Part shown: one piece after another, positions 17,401 through 25,064 of the stretch
Position numbering within the stretch: the first letter of the stretch is position 1
Layout: every line of letters starts with the position of its first letter
Origin: Streptomyces sp. SDr-06
Lineage (GTDB): Bacteria; Actinomycetota; Actinomycetes; Streptomycetales; Streptomycetaceae
Direction of reading: 5' to 3'
NCBI RefSeq assembly: GCF_003324565.1
Contig: NZ_QOLA01000002.1
Span: 558,001 to 622,000 of the forward strand
Length of the DNA stretch: 64,000 nucleotides
Notes under the pieces: model-generated
Told to the model about the DNA's origin: nothing
What the model saw: the letters and a program-made list of their open reading frames with translations, nothing else
Databases searched by the model: none
Program-made: the position numbers and the translations under genes

Positions 17401-18021
17401 CTGCTGGCCCAGGAGCGCGAGATGCTCGGCCTGTACGTCTCCGACCACCCGCTCTTCGGCCTGGAGCACGTCCTGTCCGACAAGGCGGACGCGGGCATCG
17501 GCCAGCTCACCGGCGGGGACTACTCGGACGGTTCGATCGTCACCATCGGCGGCATCATCTCGGGCCTCCAGCGCAAGATGACCAAGCAGGGCAACGCCTG
17601 GGCGATCGCCACCGTCGAGGATCTGGCGGGCTCCATCGAGTGCATGTTCTTCCCGGCGACGTACCAGCTGGTGTCGACCCAACTCGTCGAGGACGCCGTG
17701 GTGTTCGTCAAGGGACGCCTCGACAAGCGGGAGGACATCCCGCGTCTGGTCGCGATGGAGCTGATGGTCCCCGACCTGTCGTCGGCGGGCACCAACGCAC
17801 CGGTCGTCCTGACGATCCCCACCGTGAAGGTCACCCCGCCGATGGTCAGCAGACTCGGCGAGATCCTGGGGCACCACAAGGGCAACACCGAGGTGCGGAT
17901 CAAGCTCCAGGGGCCGCGCAAGACCACCGTGCTGCGGCTCGACCGGCACCGGGTCCAGCCGGATCCCGCCCTTTTCGGTGACCTGAAGGTGCTGCTCGGC
18001 CCGTCCTGCCTGGCCGGCTGA
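14476..18021 (+). CDS. dnaE: DNA polymerase III alpha subunit
   Basis: The main replicative polymerase subunit, 1181 aa. N-terminal PHP domain (residues about 7-80: FTHLHVHTQYSLLDGAA, SDHGN), polymerase core with catalytic aspartates in MPDVDIDFDE (near residue 420), helix-hairpin-helix and C-terminal OB fold (SIVTIGGIISGLQRKMTK) and tau-binding region. GTG 14476 follows TTGGAGG at an 8-base spacing; TTG 14461 overlaps that site and is rejected. Length matches DnaE1 of Streptomyces. It ends in a very strong terminator. Confidence 0.97.
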   Translation: MTGTSKTPFTHLHVHTQYSLLDGAARLKDMFEACNEMGMTHIAMSDHGNLHGAYDFFHSAKKAGVTPIIGIEAYVAPESRRNKRKIQWGQPHQKRDDVSGSGGYTHKTIWAHNKTGLHNLFRLSSDAYAEGWLQKWPRMDKETISQWSEGLIASTGCPSGEVQTRLRLGQFDEAMRAASDYKDIFGEGKYFLELMDHGIEIERRVRDGLLEIGKKLGIPPLVTNDSHYTYAHEATAHDALLCIQTGKNLSDPDRFRFDGTGYYLKSTDEMYAIDSSDAWQEGCRNTLLVAEQIDTTGMFEAKNLMPKFEIPEGYTEVTWFQEEVRAGMERRYPGGVPEDRQKQAEYEMDIIIQMGFPGYFLVVADFIMWAKNNGIAVGPGRGSAAGSIVAYAMGITDLDPITHGLIFERFLNPERVSMPDVDIDFDERRRVEVIRYVTEKYGSDKVAMIGTYGKIKAKNAIKDSARVLGYPYAMGDRLTKAMPADVLGKGIDLSGITDPKHPRYSEAGEIRGMYENEPDVKKVIDTAKGVEGLVRQMGVHAAGVIMSSEPIVDHAPIWVRHTDGVTITQWDYPQCESLGLLKMDFLGLRNLTIMDDAVKMVKANKGIDLEMLSLPLDDPKTFELLCRGDTLGVFQFDGGPMRSLLRQMQPDNFEDISAVSALYRPGPMGMNSHTNYAERKNGRQEITPIHPELEEPLKETLGLTYGLIVYQEQVQKAAQIVAGYSLGEADILRRVMGKKKPEELAKNFVLFQAGAKKKGYSDAAIQALWDVLVPFAGYAFNKAHSSAYGLVTYWTAYLKANYPAEYMAALLTSVKDDKDKSAVYLNECRRMGIKVLPPNVNESVHNFAAQGDDVILFGLEAVRNVGTNVVDSIIRSRKAKGKFSSFPDYLDKVEAAACNKRTTESLIKAGAFDTMGHTRKGLTAQFEPMIDNVVQVKRKEAEGQFDLFGGMDEDSSEPGFGLDVEFGDVEWEKSYLLAQEREMLGLYVSDHPLFGLEHVLSDKADAGIGQLTGGDYSDGSIVTIGGIISGLQRKMTKQGNAWAIATVEDLAGSIECMFFPATYQLVSTQLVEDAVVFVKGRLDKREDIPRLVAMELMVPDLSSAGTNAPVVLTIPTVKVTPPMVSRLGEILGHHKGNTEVRIKLQGPRKTTVLRLDRHRVQPDPALFGDLKVLLGPSCLAG

Positions 18022-18058
18022 GCGGGCAGGCACATGTCCGGCCGGGATGCTCCGGCAC

Positions 18059-18095
18059 GAGGAAGGGGCGCACCCACCGGGTGCGCCCCTTCCTC
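18059..18095. terminator. Strong bidirectional terminator after dnaE
   Basis: A perfect 17-bp stem (18059-18075 with 18079-18095) with a 3-base loop between the convergent dnaE and the 59-aa gene. Confidence 0.9.
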
Positions 18096-18107
18096 ACACA
18101 GTGACGG

Positions 18108-18287
18108 CTAGTTGTGACCGAAGCGACGCTGGTGCTTACGGGCAACATCCGCCGGGCTGCCCTGGGCCTGCGCCTGCGGCATCGCCTGGGACTCATAGGC
18201 AGAGGACTTCGCCTGCTCCTGACCGCGCTCGGCGGCGCTGGAGCGGTCCTGCTGACCACCCGACTTGCGGTTCTTGTTCTTGGCCAT
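18108..18287 (-). CDS. Small hydrophilic protein (59 aa)
   Basis: A 59-aa protein rich in Gln, Ala, Ser, Lys and Arg (starts MAKNKNRKSGGQQDRSS, ends KHQRRFGHN). No Cys, no membrane segment; predicted disordered. It has an excellent ribosome site (AGGAGG, 7 bases before ATG 18287) and its own promoter region, so it is very probably translated. It resembles short hydrophilic proteins often annotated as hypothetical in streptomycetes. Function unknown. Confidence 0.85.
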   Translation of the reverse strand: MAKNKNRKSGGQQDRSSAAERGQEQAKSSAYESQAMPQAQAQGSPADVARKHQRRFGHN

Positions 18288-18550
18288 GGTGCTGCCTCCT
18301 GTGGGGGAACTCGGGGCCAGGGCCGCTGCCAGACTCACACAGAAGGGCAAAGGTCGCATTTCGGGTCATTACCGTGCGTGACGGCACCGTGACGCCCCAA
18401 TCCGCCACGCCGATGATCGAGTTCCGGTGCTCAAGCCTTGCGCGGTCGGGCAGACTCGAAGGAACCCCGAAGTTCATTCGGTGATCTCCCGCACCCCGCT
18501 TCTGATTTCTTTTTCTTCGGCTTTTCCGTTCCCGAAAGAGGGTGGAACGC
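18288..18550. promoter_or_regulatory. Divergent promoter region
   Basis: About 263 bases between the 59-aa gene and the NYN gene. The right half is unusually rich in T (TTCTGATTTCTTTTTCTTCGG), unlike the coding DNA around it, as expected of promoter or 5' leader DNA. No gene or strong hairpin seen. Confidence 0.5.
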
Positions 18551-19798
18551 ATGGACCGCTGCGTCGTCCTGGTGGATGCCGGCTACCTGCTCGGTGCCGC
18601 CGCGAGTCTGCTCGCCGGAGAACCGGCCCGTTCCCGCATCACCGTCGACCACGCCGCCCTGATCCAGGGGCTCCGCGAGCGCGCCGAGGCGGACACCCAG
18701 CAGCCGCTGCTGCGCATCTACTGGTTCGACGGCGCCCCCGACCGGGTGCCGCAGCCCGAGCACCGCCGGCTGCGCGTGATGCCCAGGGTGACGGTCAGGC
18801 TCGGCGCGCTGACCCGCAGCGACGGCCGCTGGGCGCAGAAGGGCGTGGACGCCGCGATGCACGCCGAGCTGACCGAACTGGCCCGCAACCGCGCCTGCTC
18901 GGACGTGGTCCTGGTGACCGGCGACGGCGATCTGCTGCCCGGCCTGATGTCCGCCAAGGAACACGGCGTCGCCGTGCACCTGTGGGCCGTGCAGGCCGCC
19001 GACGGCGACTACAACCAGTCCGAGGACCTGGTCGCCGAGGCCGACGAGCGCCGGGTGCTCGACCGCGCCTGGATCACCCAGGCCGTCCGGGCCCGGGACC
19101 TCACCGGGATCTGCGCCCCGGCCCCCGCACCCCGCCCCGAGATCGCCGCCATCCTCTCCGCGCCGCTGCCCGAGTCGGCGCTCGCCGCCTCCGCCGAGCG
19201 GGCCGCCGAGGCCCAGGCGGCGGCCGTGCGCAACGGCACGGCGCCCGCCGAGGCCCCCAGCGAGAACGGCGCGTCGGTGCCCGCCCCGAGCGGCGTCAAG
19301 GGCGTACCGACACCGAAGGACCTCGCCTCCCTGCGCGGGCCCGGCGCCGCGCCCGCCGCGCCCCCGCCCGCGTCGGCCACCCTGCGCTGGTCCTCCGACA
19401 AGGGCTGGGTGGAGCGCCCCGGCTCGGCGCTCGGCGAGTCCCCCGAGACGGCCTCCCTGCCGACGCTGGCCCAGCTCACCAGCGCCGAGCAGCGCTGGGC
19501 CGACCGCGAGGAGGACATCACCACCGTCGGCGGCGACCCCTACGAAGTGGGCCAGGTCTTCGCGCGGCGCTGGATGGAACGGCTCCCCGAGCCCTCGCAC
19601 GTACAGAAGCTGTCCACCATGTACCCGCGCATCCCGCACCGCATCGACGGTGAACTCCTGCGCTACGCCGCCCGCTTCGGGCTCCTCGCGCACAAGGACG
19701 ACCAGATCGACGAGCACGACCGGTACGCGATCCGGGCCGGCTTCTGGCGCGAGATCGACGTCCGCGCGGCCGCCGAGCGCCAGCCGGCAGGGGAGTAG
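18551..19798 (+). CDS. NYN-domain protein (putative RNase), C-terminal winged-helix-like domain
   Basis: A 415-aa protein. Residues 1-165 form a NYN (PIN-like nuclease) domain: CVVLVDAGYLL with the first acidic residue, KGVDAAMHAEL, and VVLVTGDGDLLPGL. A long Ala/Pro/Glu linker (about 185-310) leads to a C-terminal domain (HVQKLSTMYPRIPHRIDGELLRYAARFGLL) that looks like the OST-HTH/LOTUS class. Expected to bind and perhaps cleave RNA. ATG 18551 has GAGGGTGG about 7 bases upstream; the in-frame GTG at 18542 would overlap that site. Confidence 0.88.
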   Translation: MDRCVVLVDAGYLLGAAASLLAGEPARSRITVDHAALIQGLRERAEADTQQPLLRIYWFDGAPDRVPQPEHRRLRVMPRVTVRLGALTRSDGRWAQKGVDAAMHAELTELARNRACSDVVLVTGDGDLLPGLMSAKEHGVAVHLWAVQAADGDYNQSEDLVAEADERRVLDRAWITQAVRARDLTGICAPAPAPRPEIAAILSAPLPESALAASAERAAEAQAAAVRNGTAPAEAPSENGASVPAPSGVKGVPTPKDLASLRGPGAAPAAPPPASATLRWSSDKGWVERPGSALGESPETASLPTLAQLTSAEQRWADREEDITTVGGDPYEVGQVFARRWMERLPEPSHVQKLSTMYPRIPHRIDGELLRYAARFGLLAHKDDQIDEHDRYAIRAGFWREIDVRAAAERQPAGE

Positions 19799-19806
19799 CA
19801 CCCCGG

Positions 19807-19833
19807 CCGGGGGCGGCTCGGCACCGCCCCCGG
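19807..19833 (+). terminator. Probable terminator after the NYN gene
   Basis: A 10-bp stem CCGGGGGCGG/CCGCCCCCGG with a 7-base loop, just after the NYN stop and before the ABC operon. Confidence 0.6.
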
Positions 19834-19871
19834 GGTCGGAAGGGTCCTTCGACCCCTTAGGCTCGTTCCCC

Positions 19872-20879
19872 GTGAGTACCGGCACAGCAGCGGCGCGGGC
19901 CGGCACCGTTTGCACGGTGCGGGGCCTGGTCAAGACGTACCCCGCGACGCGGGGCAGGCGCGGTGCGCCCGGTACGCCCGAGGTCCGGGCCACCGACGGC
20001 ATCAGCCTGGAGGTGAACCGCGGCGAGATCTTCGGACTGCTGGGCCCCAACGGCGCCGGCAAGTCCACCCTCGTACGCCAGCTGACCGGGCTCATGCGGC
20101 CCGACTCCGGCTCCGTCGACGTGCTGGGGCACGACCTGGTGCGCCACCCCGAGCGCGCCGCCCGCCTCATCGCCCACCTCGGCCAGGAGTCCACCGCGCT
20201 CGACGAGCTGACCGTGGCGCTGGCCGCCGAGACCACCGGCCGGCTGCGCGGACTCACCCTGCGCGCCGCCCGCGCCGAACGCGACGCCGTCCTCGCCGAG
20301 CTGGGCCTCGACGAGATCGCCGGGCGGCCCCTGAAGAAGCTCTCCGGCGGCCAGCGCCGCCTCGCCTGCTTCGCCGCCGCCCTCGTCGGCGAGCGTCCCG
20401 TGCTGGTCCTGGACGAGCCCACCACCGGCATGGACCCGGTGGCCCGCCGGGCCGTGTGGGCCGCCGTCGACCGGCGCCGGGCCGAGCGCGGCGCGACCGT
20501 GCTCCTCGTCACGCACAACGTCATCGAGGCCGAGACCGTGCTCGACCGGGTCGCCGTGATCGAACGCGGCCGGGTCATCGCCTGCGACACCCCGGCGGGA
20601 CTCAAGGCCCGGGTCGCCGACGAGGTGCGGGTCGAGCTCGTCTGGCGCGACCGCGCCCCCGTCGAGGTCCCCGAGGTCGCCGCGCTGCGCGCCGCGGCCC
20701 AGGAATCGGGACGGCGCTGGACCCTGCGGCTCAGCCCCGAGCGGGCCCGCGCCGCCGTCGCCACCGTCACCGGCGGCCCCGCCTTCGCCGCCCTCGACGA
20801 CTTCACCCTGGCCACGCCGAGCCTCGAAGACGTCTACCTCGCCCTCGGCGGCCGCACGGAAGGGCTGGTGAAGGCGTGA
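19872..20879 (+). CDS. ABC transporter ATP-binding protein (DrrA-like)
   Basis: A 335-aa ATPase subunit. Walker A GPNGAGKST (near residue 60), signature LSGGQRR, Walker B VLVLDEPTTGMDP and switch His in VTHNVIEAE. A C-terminal extension (residues 240-335) as in drug-exporter ATPases of the DrrA/CcmA type. GTG 19872 gives VSTGTAAARAG; earlier codons fall in the terminator. Its stop overlaps the permease GTG (GTGA), so the two form one export operon. Substrate unknown. Confidence 0.93.
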   Translation: MSTGTAAARAGTVCTVRGLVKTYPATRGRRGAPGTPEVRATDGISLEVNRGEIFGLLGPNGAGKSTLVRQLTGLMRPDSGSVDVLGHDLVRHPERAARLIAHLGQESTALDELTVALAAETTGRLRGLTLRAARAERDAVLAELGLDEIAGRPLKKLSGGQRRLACFAAALVGERPVLVLDEPTTGMDPVARRAVWAAVDRRRAERGATVLLVTHNVIEAETVLDRVAVIERGRVIACDTPAGLKARVADEVRVELVWRDRAPVEVPEVAALRAAAQESGRRWTLRLSPERARAAVATVTGGPAFAALDDFTLATPSLEDVYLALGGRTEGLVKA

Positions 20880-21721
20880 GCGCCATTCCTCTGGAGAGCA
20901 GCGTGGAGGCCGTGGGCGGCCGCGCCCCGGCGAGCGGGACCGCCGAGCGGCCGGAGGCCGCGCACGCCGCGCCGCTCGCCCCCCGCGCCCGGCTGCTGCC
21001 CGCGCTCGCCGCCGTCTACCGCGCCCAGCTCTCGCGGGCCCGGGTGGCCCGGATCCCGCTGCTCTTCGTCGCGACCTTCCAGTCCGTCGGCATCATGATC
21101 CTGATGCGGGGCGTGGTCGACGGCGGGAGCGAGGCGCGGGCCGTGGTCGCCGGATCCAGCGTGCTCGTCGTCGCCTTCGTCGCGCTCAACCTGCTCGCCC
21201 AGTACTTCGGCCAGCTGCGCTCCGGCGGCGGCCTCGACCACTACGCGACGCTGCCCGTGCCGCCCGCCTCGGTGGTGCTCGGCACGGCCGCCGCGTACGC
21301 CTCCTTCACCGTGCCCGGCACCGCCGTCACCGCGGTGTTCGGCTGCGTCCTGTTCGGGCTCCCGATGGCGCACCTGTGGATCCTCGCGGCGGTCGTCCCG
21401 CTCGCCGGAGCCGCGCTCTCCGGGCTCGGCGCGGCGCTCGGGCTGCTCGCCCCGCGCCAGGAACTCGCCACGCTCTTCGGCCAGTTGGGGATGTCGGCGG
21501 CGCTGCTGCTCGGCGTGCTCCCGGCCGGCCGCATGCCCGGGCCCATCGCGTACGCACGTGATCTGCTGCCCTCCACCTACGGCGTGGAGGCCTTCGCGCG
21601 GGCCTTCGACGCGCACCCCGACTGGGGCGTCGTCGGGCTCGACCTCGGGGTGTGCGCCGCCGTCGGCGTCGTCTCGCTGGCCGTGGCCGCGTGGGCCTAC
21701 CGTCGGGCGGCGGTCCGGTGA
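20876..21721 (+). CDS. ABC-2 type transporter permease
   Basis: A 281-aa membrane subunit with six hydrophobic segments after a 35-residue Ala/Glu-rich N-terminus. It has the ABC-2 pattern (PVPPASVVLGTAAAYASF, then ARDLLPSTYGVEAFARAF near the last segments). Start GTG 20876 overlaps the ATPase stop by 4 bases. Works with the preceding ATPase as a half- or full-size exporter of unknown substrate. Confidence 0.9.
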   Translation: MSAIPLESSVEAVGGRAPASGTAERPEAAHAAPLAPRARLLPALAAVYRAQLSRARVARIPLLFVATFQSVGIMILMRGVVDGGSEARAVVAGSSVLVVAFVALNLLAQYFGQLRSGGGLDHYATLPVPPASVVLGTAAAYASFTVPGTAVTAVFGCVLFGLPMAHLWILAAVVPLAGAALSGLGAALGLLAPRQELATLFGQLGMSAALLLGVLPAGRMPGPIAYARDLLPSTYGVEAFARAFDAHPDWGVVGLDLGVCAAVGVVSLAVAAWAYRRAAVR

Positions 21722-21755
21722 GGCAGCGCACAGACACGCCTGGCACGATGTCAGG

Positions 21756-22409
21756 GTGACCGCACCTCTGACACCGCCCCATCAGCAGCCCCCGGGCAAC
21801 GACCCGCGGCAGACGCACTCCGGGGGCTCCCACCCCGGGCCCGTCGAGGAGGCGCCCGCCATGAAGAAGGATCTGCGGGACGCGGTGCTCGTCGCCCTCG
21901 TGGTGACCCTGGCCGGAGTGGCGCTCGGACTGCTGTGGCTGTGGCTGGCGCCGAGGGTGCCGCTCGTCGCCGACGACAAGGCCGTCTTCCTCAAGGACAC
22001 CGAGGGGGAGGAGGCGATCGGTGGTGATGGAACGTTCATCTTGATCGCGCTCGGGCTCGGCGTGCTCAGCGCCGCCGCGGTCTTCCTGTTCCGCAAGCAG
22101 GGCGGCATCGCCCTGGTCGTCGGCCTCGCGGTCGGCGCGCTGCTCGGCTCGGTGCTGGCCTGGCGGCTGGGCGTCTGGCTCGGCCCGAACCAGGACGTGG
22201 TGGCCGCGGCGAAGGCGGCCGGCAAGGGCGTCACGTTCGACGCTCCGCTCAAGCTCGACGCGAAGGGCGCGCTGCTGGCCTGGCCGATCGCCGCCATGGC
22301 CGTCCACCTGGGCCTGACCGCGCTGTTCGGCCCCCGCGACCCGGATCCGGTGTGGCACATGCCGCCGCTGGACCCGGGACCGGGAGAGCCGGACTCGGCC
22401 GACCGCTGA
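21756..22409 (+). CDS. DUF2567 membrane protein
   Basis: A 217-aa protein: Pro/Gln/His-rich N-terminus, then four hydrophobic segments (about residues 45-65, 90-110, 118-140, 170-190) with an extracytoplasmic loop between the third and fourth. Features match DUF2567 proteins of actinomycetes. GTG 21756 is the first start after the ABC permease. It runs tail-to-tail into a 24-codon minus-strand gene with only 7 bases between the stops. Function unknown. Confidence 0.8.
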   Translation: MTAPLTPPHQQPPGNDPRQTHSGGSHPGPVEEAPAMKKDLRDAVLVALVVTLAGVALGLLWLWLAPRVPLVADDKAVFLKDTEGEEAIGGDGTFILIALGLGVLSAAAVFLFRKQGGIALVVGLAVGALLGSVLAWRLGVWLGPNQDVVAAAKAAGKGVTFDAPLKLDAKGALLAWPIAAMAVHLGLTALFGPRDPDPVWHMPPLDPGPGEPDSADR

Positions 22410-22416
22410 CCGAGGA

Positions 22417-22491
22417 TCAGGCCGGGCGCCTCCCGTGGTTGGCCCGGCCCTTCCTGACGCGCCACTTCCGCTTGCGGGTCCGCTTCGACAT
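22417..22491 (-). CDS. 24-aa basic protein, likely ribosomal protein bL37
   Basis: A 24-codon gene with an excellent ribosome site (GGGAGG, 7 bases before ATG 22491). The product starts MSKRTRKRKW and ends ANHGRRPA; 12 of 24 residues are Lys or Arg. Length, composition and the ANHG(R/K)RP ending agree, from memory, with bL37, the tiny 50S subunit protein found in mycobacterial ribosome structures. It follows the YbaK gene in the same direction by 54 bases. Its reading frame is short but the Shine-Dalgarno site and composition make chance unlikely. Confidence 0.8.
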   Translation of the reverse strand: MSKRTRKRKWRVRKGRANHGRRPA

Positions 22492-22545
22492 GGGCGTACC
22501 TCCCGCCCTCGGGTTCTAGTCGAGGACGAGAGGTACGTCGAGACC

Positions 22546-23040
22546 CTAAACGCGCCCGATGGGGGCGAGCAGGGCTCCGGTGAGGGCCGCCAGATCGGCG
22601 GGGGACAGCTCGACCTCCAGGCCCCGGCGCCCCGCCGAGACGCAGATCGTGGCGTGCGCGGACGCCGAGTCGTCCAGGACCGTGCGCAGCTTCTTGCGCT
22701 GGCCCAGCGGGGAGATGCCGCCGCGCACATAGCCGGTGGTGCGCTCGGCCGCGGCCGGGTCGGCCATCGCCGCGCGCTTGCCGCCGACCGCCGAGGCCAG
22801 CGCCTTGAGGTCGAGCGAGCCGGCCACCGGCACCACCGCCACCGTCAGCTCGCCGTCCACGTCGGCGACCAGCGTCTTGAAGACGCGGTCCGGAGTCACC
22901 CCGAGGGCCTCGGCCGCCTCCTCCCCGTACGAGGCCGACGACGGGTCGTGCTCGTAGGCGTGCACGGTGAACGCGGTGCCCGCCGCGGTCAGGGCCACCG
23001 TCGCCGGGGTGCCCCCGCTCTGCTGCTTCTTCTTGGCCAA
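22546..23040 (-). CDS. ybaK: YbaK/EbsC-type aminoacyl-tRNA deacylase
   Basis: A 164-aa editing protein. Family knowledge: YbaK hydrolyses Cys-tRNA-Pro, preventing misincorporation. Motifs: YGEEAAEALGV near residue 40, RVFKTLVADVDGELTVAVVPV with the conserved Lys, and GGISPLGQRKKLRTVLD in the C-terminal half. Start is TTG 23040, with GGAG 7 bases upstream; conserved sequence begins right after it. It lies 17 bases after the LON-domain gene and before the bL37-like gene, so all three may be one transcript with a translation theme. Confidence 0.92.
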   Translation of the reverse strand: MAKKKQQSGGTPATVALTAAGTAFTVHAYEHDPSSASYGEEAAEALGVTPDRVFKTLVADVDGELTVAVVPVAGSLDLKALASAVGGKRAAMADPAAAERTTGYVRGGISPLGQRKKLRTVLDDSASAHATICVSAGRRGLEVELSPADLAALTGALLAPIGRV

Positions 23041-23057
23041 CTCGGCTCTCCGCTCGG

Positions 23058-23837
23058 TCAGTTGGGGCTGGTCGGGGCGCGCGTCAGTTCCACCGCCGGG
23101 AGCGAGGGCAGGTGGCGGATGACCGCGGTCTCCGCGCGCAGCAGCTGGAGTTCCTCGCGCAGCCGGGTCGCCGTGTCGGGCGCCTGGAGCAGGCGCTGCT
23201 TGGCCGGGACGTCCAGGACGGCGGCCGCGGCGACCAGGTAGGAGACCACCGACGGCTCGTCCGGGAGGTCGGTGGTGCCGGCCAGGGAGCGCTCCCGGGC
23301 CCCCGCGAGCCGCTTCTGGTACGAGCGGAAGGCCCGCAGCACGCCCTCGGCGAGCGCGCCCGCCTCCTCGCCGGGCTCCTCGGGGATCTCCTCGTACTCG
23401 GCCGTCAGATACGGCCCGCTCGCGTCGACCGACAGGATGCGGATCCGGGTGGTGCCGGTGGCCAGTACCTCGAAGCTGCCGTCCGGGCGCTCCCGGATGG
23501 TGGCCGCGTCCGCGATGCAGCCGACCCGGTGGAAGGCCTGGACCGGGTCGGGGCCGAAGCCGGCTGCCGGGCCCTTCTCGGGCTGCGCGGTCTGGTCGGG
23601 GAGCCCGGGGGCGGTCGGGGCGACCTCCCGGCCGTCCCGGATCGCCACGACGGCGAAACGGCGCGGCTCGTCACCGGCCTCGCCGCCGGATCCGGTGGGG
23701 CCGGAGGCGTCGGTGCCGGTCTTCAGCAGATCGCGCATCATGGCGCGATAACGCTCCTCGAAGATGTTCAGCGGCAGGACGAGGCCGGGGAACAGGACCG
23801 AGTTGAGCGGGAAGAGTGGGAGGCGTGCGGTGGTCAC
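23058..23837 (-). CDS. LON substrate-binding domain protein
   Basis: A 259-aa protein consisting of the LON N-terminal (substrate-recognition) domain only: RLPLFPLNSVLFPGLVLPLNIFEERYRAM at residues 5-33, a Gly/Ser-rich insertion (about 40-95), VGCIADAATIRERPDGSF and a C-terminal helical bundle. No ATPase or protease domain. Often annotated as uncharacterised PUA-like LON family. Start GTG 23837 begins the conserved region without a good ribosome site; TTG 23846 is an alternative. Confidence 0.88.
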   Translation of the reverse strand: MTTARLPLFPLNSVLFPGLVLPLNIFEERYRAMMRDLLKTGTDASGPTGSGGEAGDEPRRFAVVAIRDGREVAPTAPGLPDQTAQPEKGPAAGFGPDPVQAFHRVGCIADAATIRERPDGSFEVLATGTTRIRILSVDASGPYLTAEYEEIPEEPGEEAGALAEGVLRAFRSYQKRLAGARERSLAGTTDLPDEPSVVSYLVAAAAVLDVPAKQRLLQAPDTATRLREELQLLRAETAVIRHLPSLPAVELTRAPTSPN

Positions 23838-23842
23838 AACGC

Positions 23843-24880
23843 TCAAGCGTAATGGCCGCCGGACCGGGCGCGTCCGGCCTTCTGGCGGTCCCGCCCCCAC
23901 GGCATGCCCGCGGCGACCTCGGTTCGTACGAACTCGCGCAGTTCGAGGAACTGCCCCAGCGGGTCGGCGGCGAGATGCAGCCACGGGAAAGACGTGGCAT
24001 ACGGCCCGATGCGCCGGAATTCCTCCAGCGCCTCCGGCCAGCGCCGGCGGACCACCAGGACGTAGGCGAGCAGGTTGCGGACCTCGGCCGGCCAGGGGTC
24101 GCCCGGCTCGTAGGCGGCGGACAGCTCGATGCCGTGGTTGGCCGCCGCGTCGATCCGCTCGTACGGGATGGTGTGGCCCGCGCCGCCCACCAGGTAGGCG
24201 AAGGCCGCGCGGGCCGGGAGCGCCCGGATCAGGGAGCCCGGCAGGGAGTCCTCGGCGGCCCGTTCCGCGAAGTCGAAGCACTCGCGGTGCGAGCCGTACC
24301 ACTGGGCGGAGAGGTACTGGAGTGCCGCCACATGGCAGCCGTAGTGGTGCGAGGATCGCCGTATGGCCTCGCCCCACAGTTCCTCGAAAACGGTGTGGGG
24401 CGCATGGGTGCCCCGGGCGTGGTCGAGCGCGATCCGCCAGGGCACCGGGTCGGACGGGTCGGCCTCGGCCGCCGAGTGGATCAGCGGCGCCACCTCGCGC
24501 AGCCGCTCGGCCCGGGCGGGCGAGCCCCAGGCCCGGACGATCGCGAGCTCCGCCTTGACCAGCAGCGCGTCCGGGTCGCGGGGCGCGTGCGCCAGCCAGT
24601 CGGCGAGCCAGTCCGGTCTGCAGAGCGCGAAGGCCGCGAGCCGCACGGTGTAGCGGTCGCGGTTCTCCCACTCGGCCAGCTCGCGGGTGGTGGCGAGGAG
24701 CTTCGCCGCCGCCTCGTACTCGCCGAGCGCGGCCGAGACCAGCGCGGGAGCGAGCCGGGCGTCGGGAGCATCCAGCAGCACTTCCCGGCCATCGGGCAGA
24801 CCCGTGGCCAGAAGGGGCGTGTGCCTGGCCCGCCGTGCGGTGCGGATCAGCGCGGATACGAAAGTCATGGTGTGGACCAT
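23843..24880 (-). CDS. Conserved hypothetical protein, helical repeat (TPR-like)
   Basis: A 345-aa soluble protein rich in Ala, Leu, Arg and Trp, made of paired amphipathic helices (LGEYEAAAKLLATTRELAEWENRDR, RRRWPEALEEFRRI) in the manner of tetratricopeptide repeats. Trp-rich positions (PVPWRIALDHARG, PWPAEVRNLLAYV) recur. I do not recognise a named family. ATG 24880 (MVHTMTF) is used; ATG 24868 is equally possible. Its stop is 5 bases from the LON start, so the two are probably co-transcribed. Confidence 0.75.
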   Translation of the reverse strand: MVHTMTFVSALIRTARRARHTPLLATGLPDGREVLLDAPDARLAPALVSAALGEYEAAAKLLATTRELAEWENRDRYTVRLAAFALCRPDWLADWLAHAPRDPDALLVKAELAIVRAWGSPARAERLREVAPLIHSAAEADPSDPVPWRIALDHARGTHAPHTVFEELWGEAIRRSSHHYGCHVAALQYLSAQWYGSHRECFDFAERAAEDSLPGSLIRALPARAAFAYLVGGAGHTIPYERIDAAANHGIELSAAYEPGDPWPAEVRNLLAYVLVVRRRWPEALEEFRRIGPYATSFPWLHLAADPLGQFLELREFVRTEVAAGMPWGRDRQKAGRARSGGHYA

Positions 24881-25064
24881 TGAAATCCGCAGGTGGGGGC
24901 GGCGCCAGGGGGCCGCTGTGAAGCTTCTGTATCGGTGGTGAGGGTTGTACGGCGCGAGGTCAAGGCCCGGCAAATTCGGCCAGTGACGCCCTCGCGCGGA
25001 GCCCGTGAAGACCTCGCGCGGAGCCCGCGAAAACCCTGCGGGCCGCCCCCGGGAGCCCGTCGCC

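Noticed and set aside
12928..18033. A 1701-codon open frame on the minus strand that would fuse DUF2252 to a long N-terminus
   Set aside because: The extra part is antisense to dnaE, has Arg/Val/Leu/Asp-biased shadow composition, and the DUF2252 start at 14256 has its own ribosome site.
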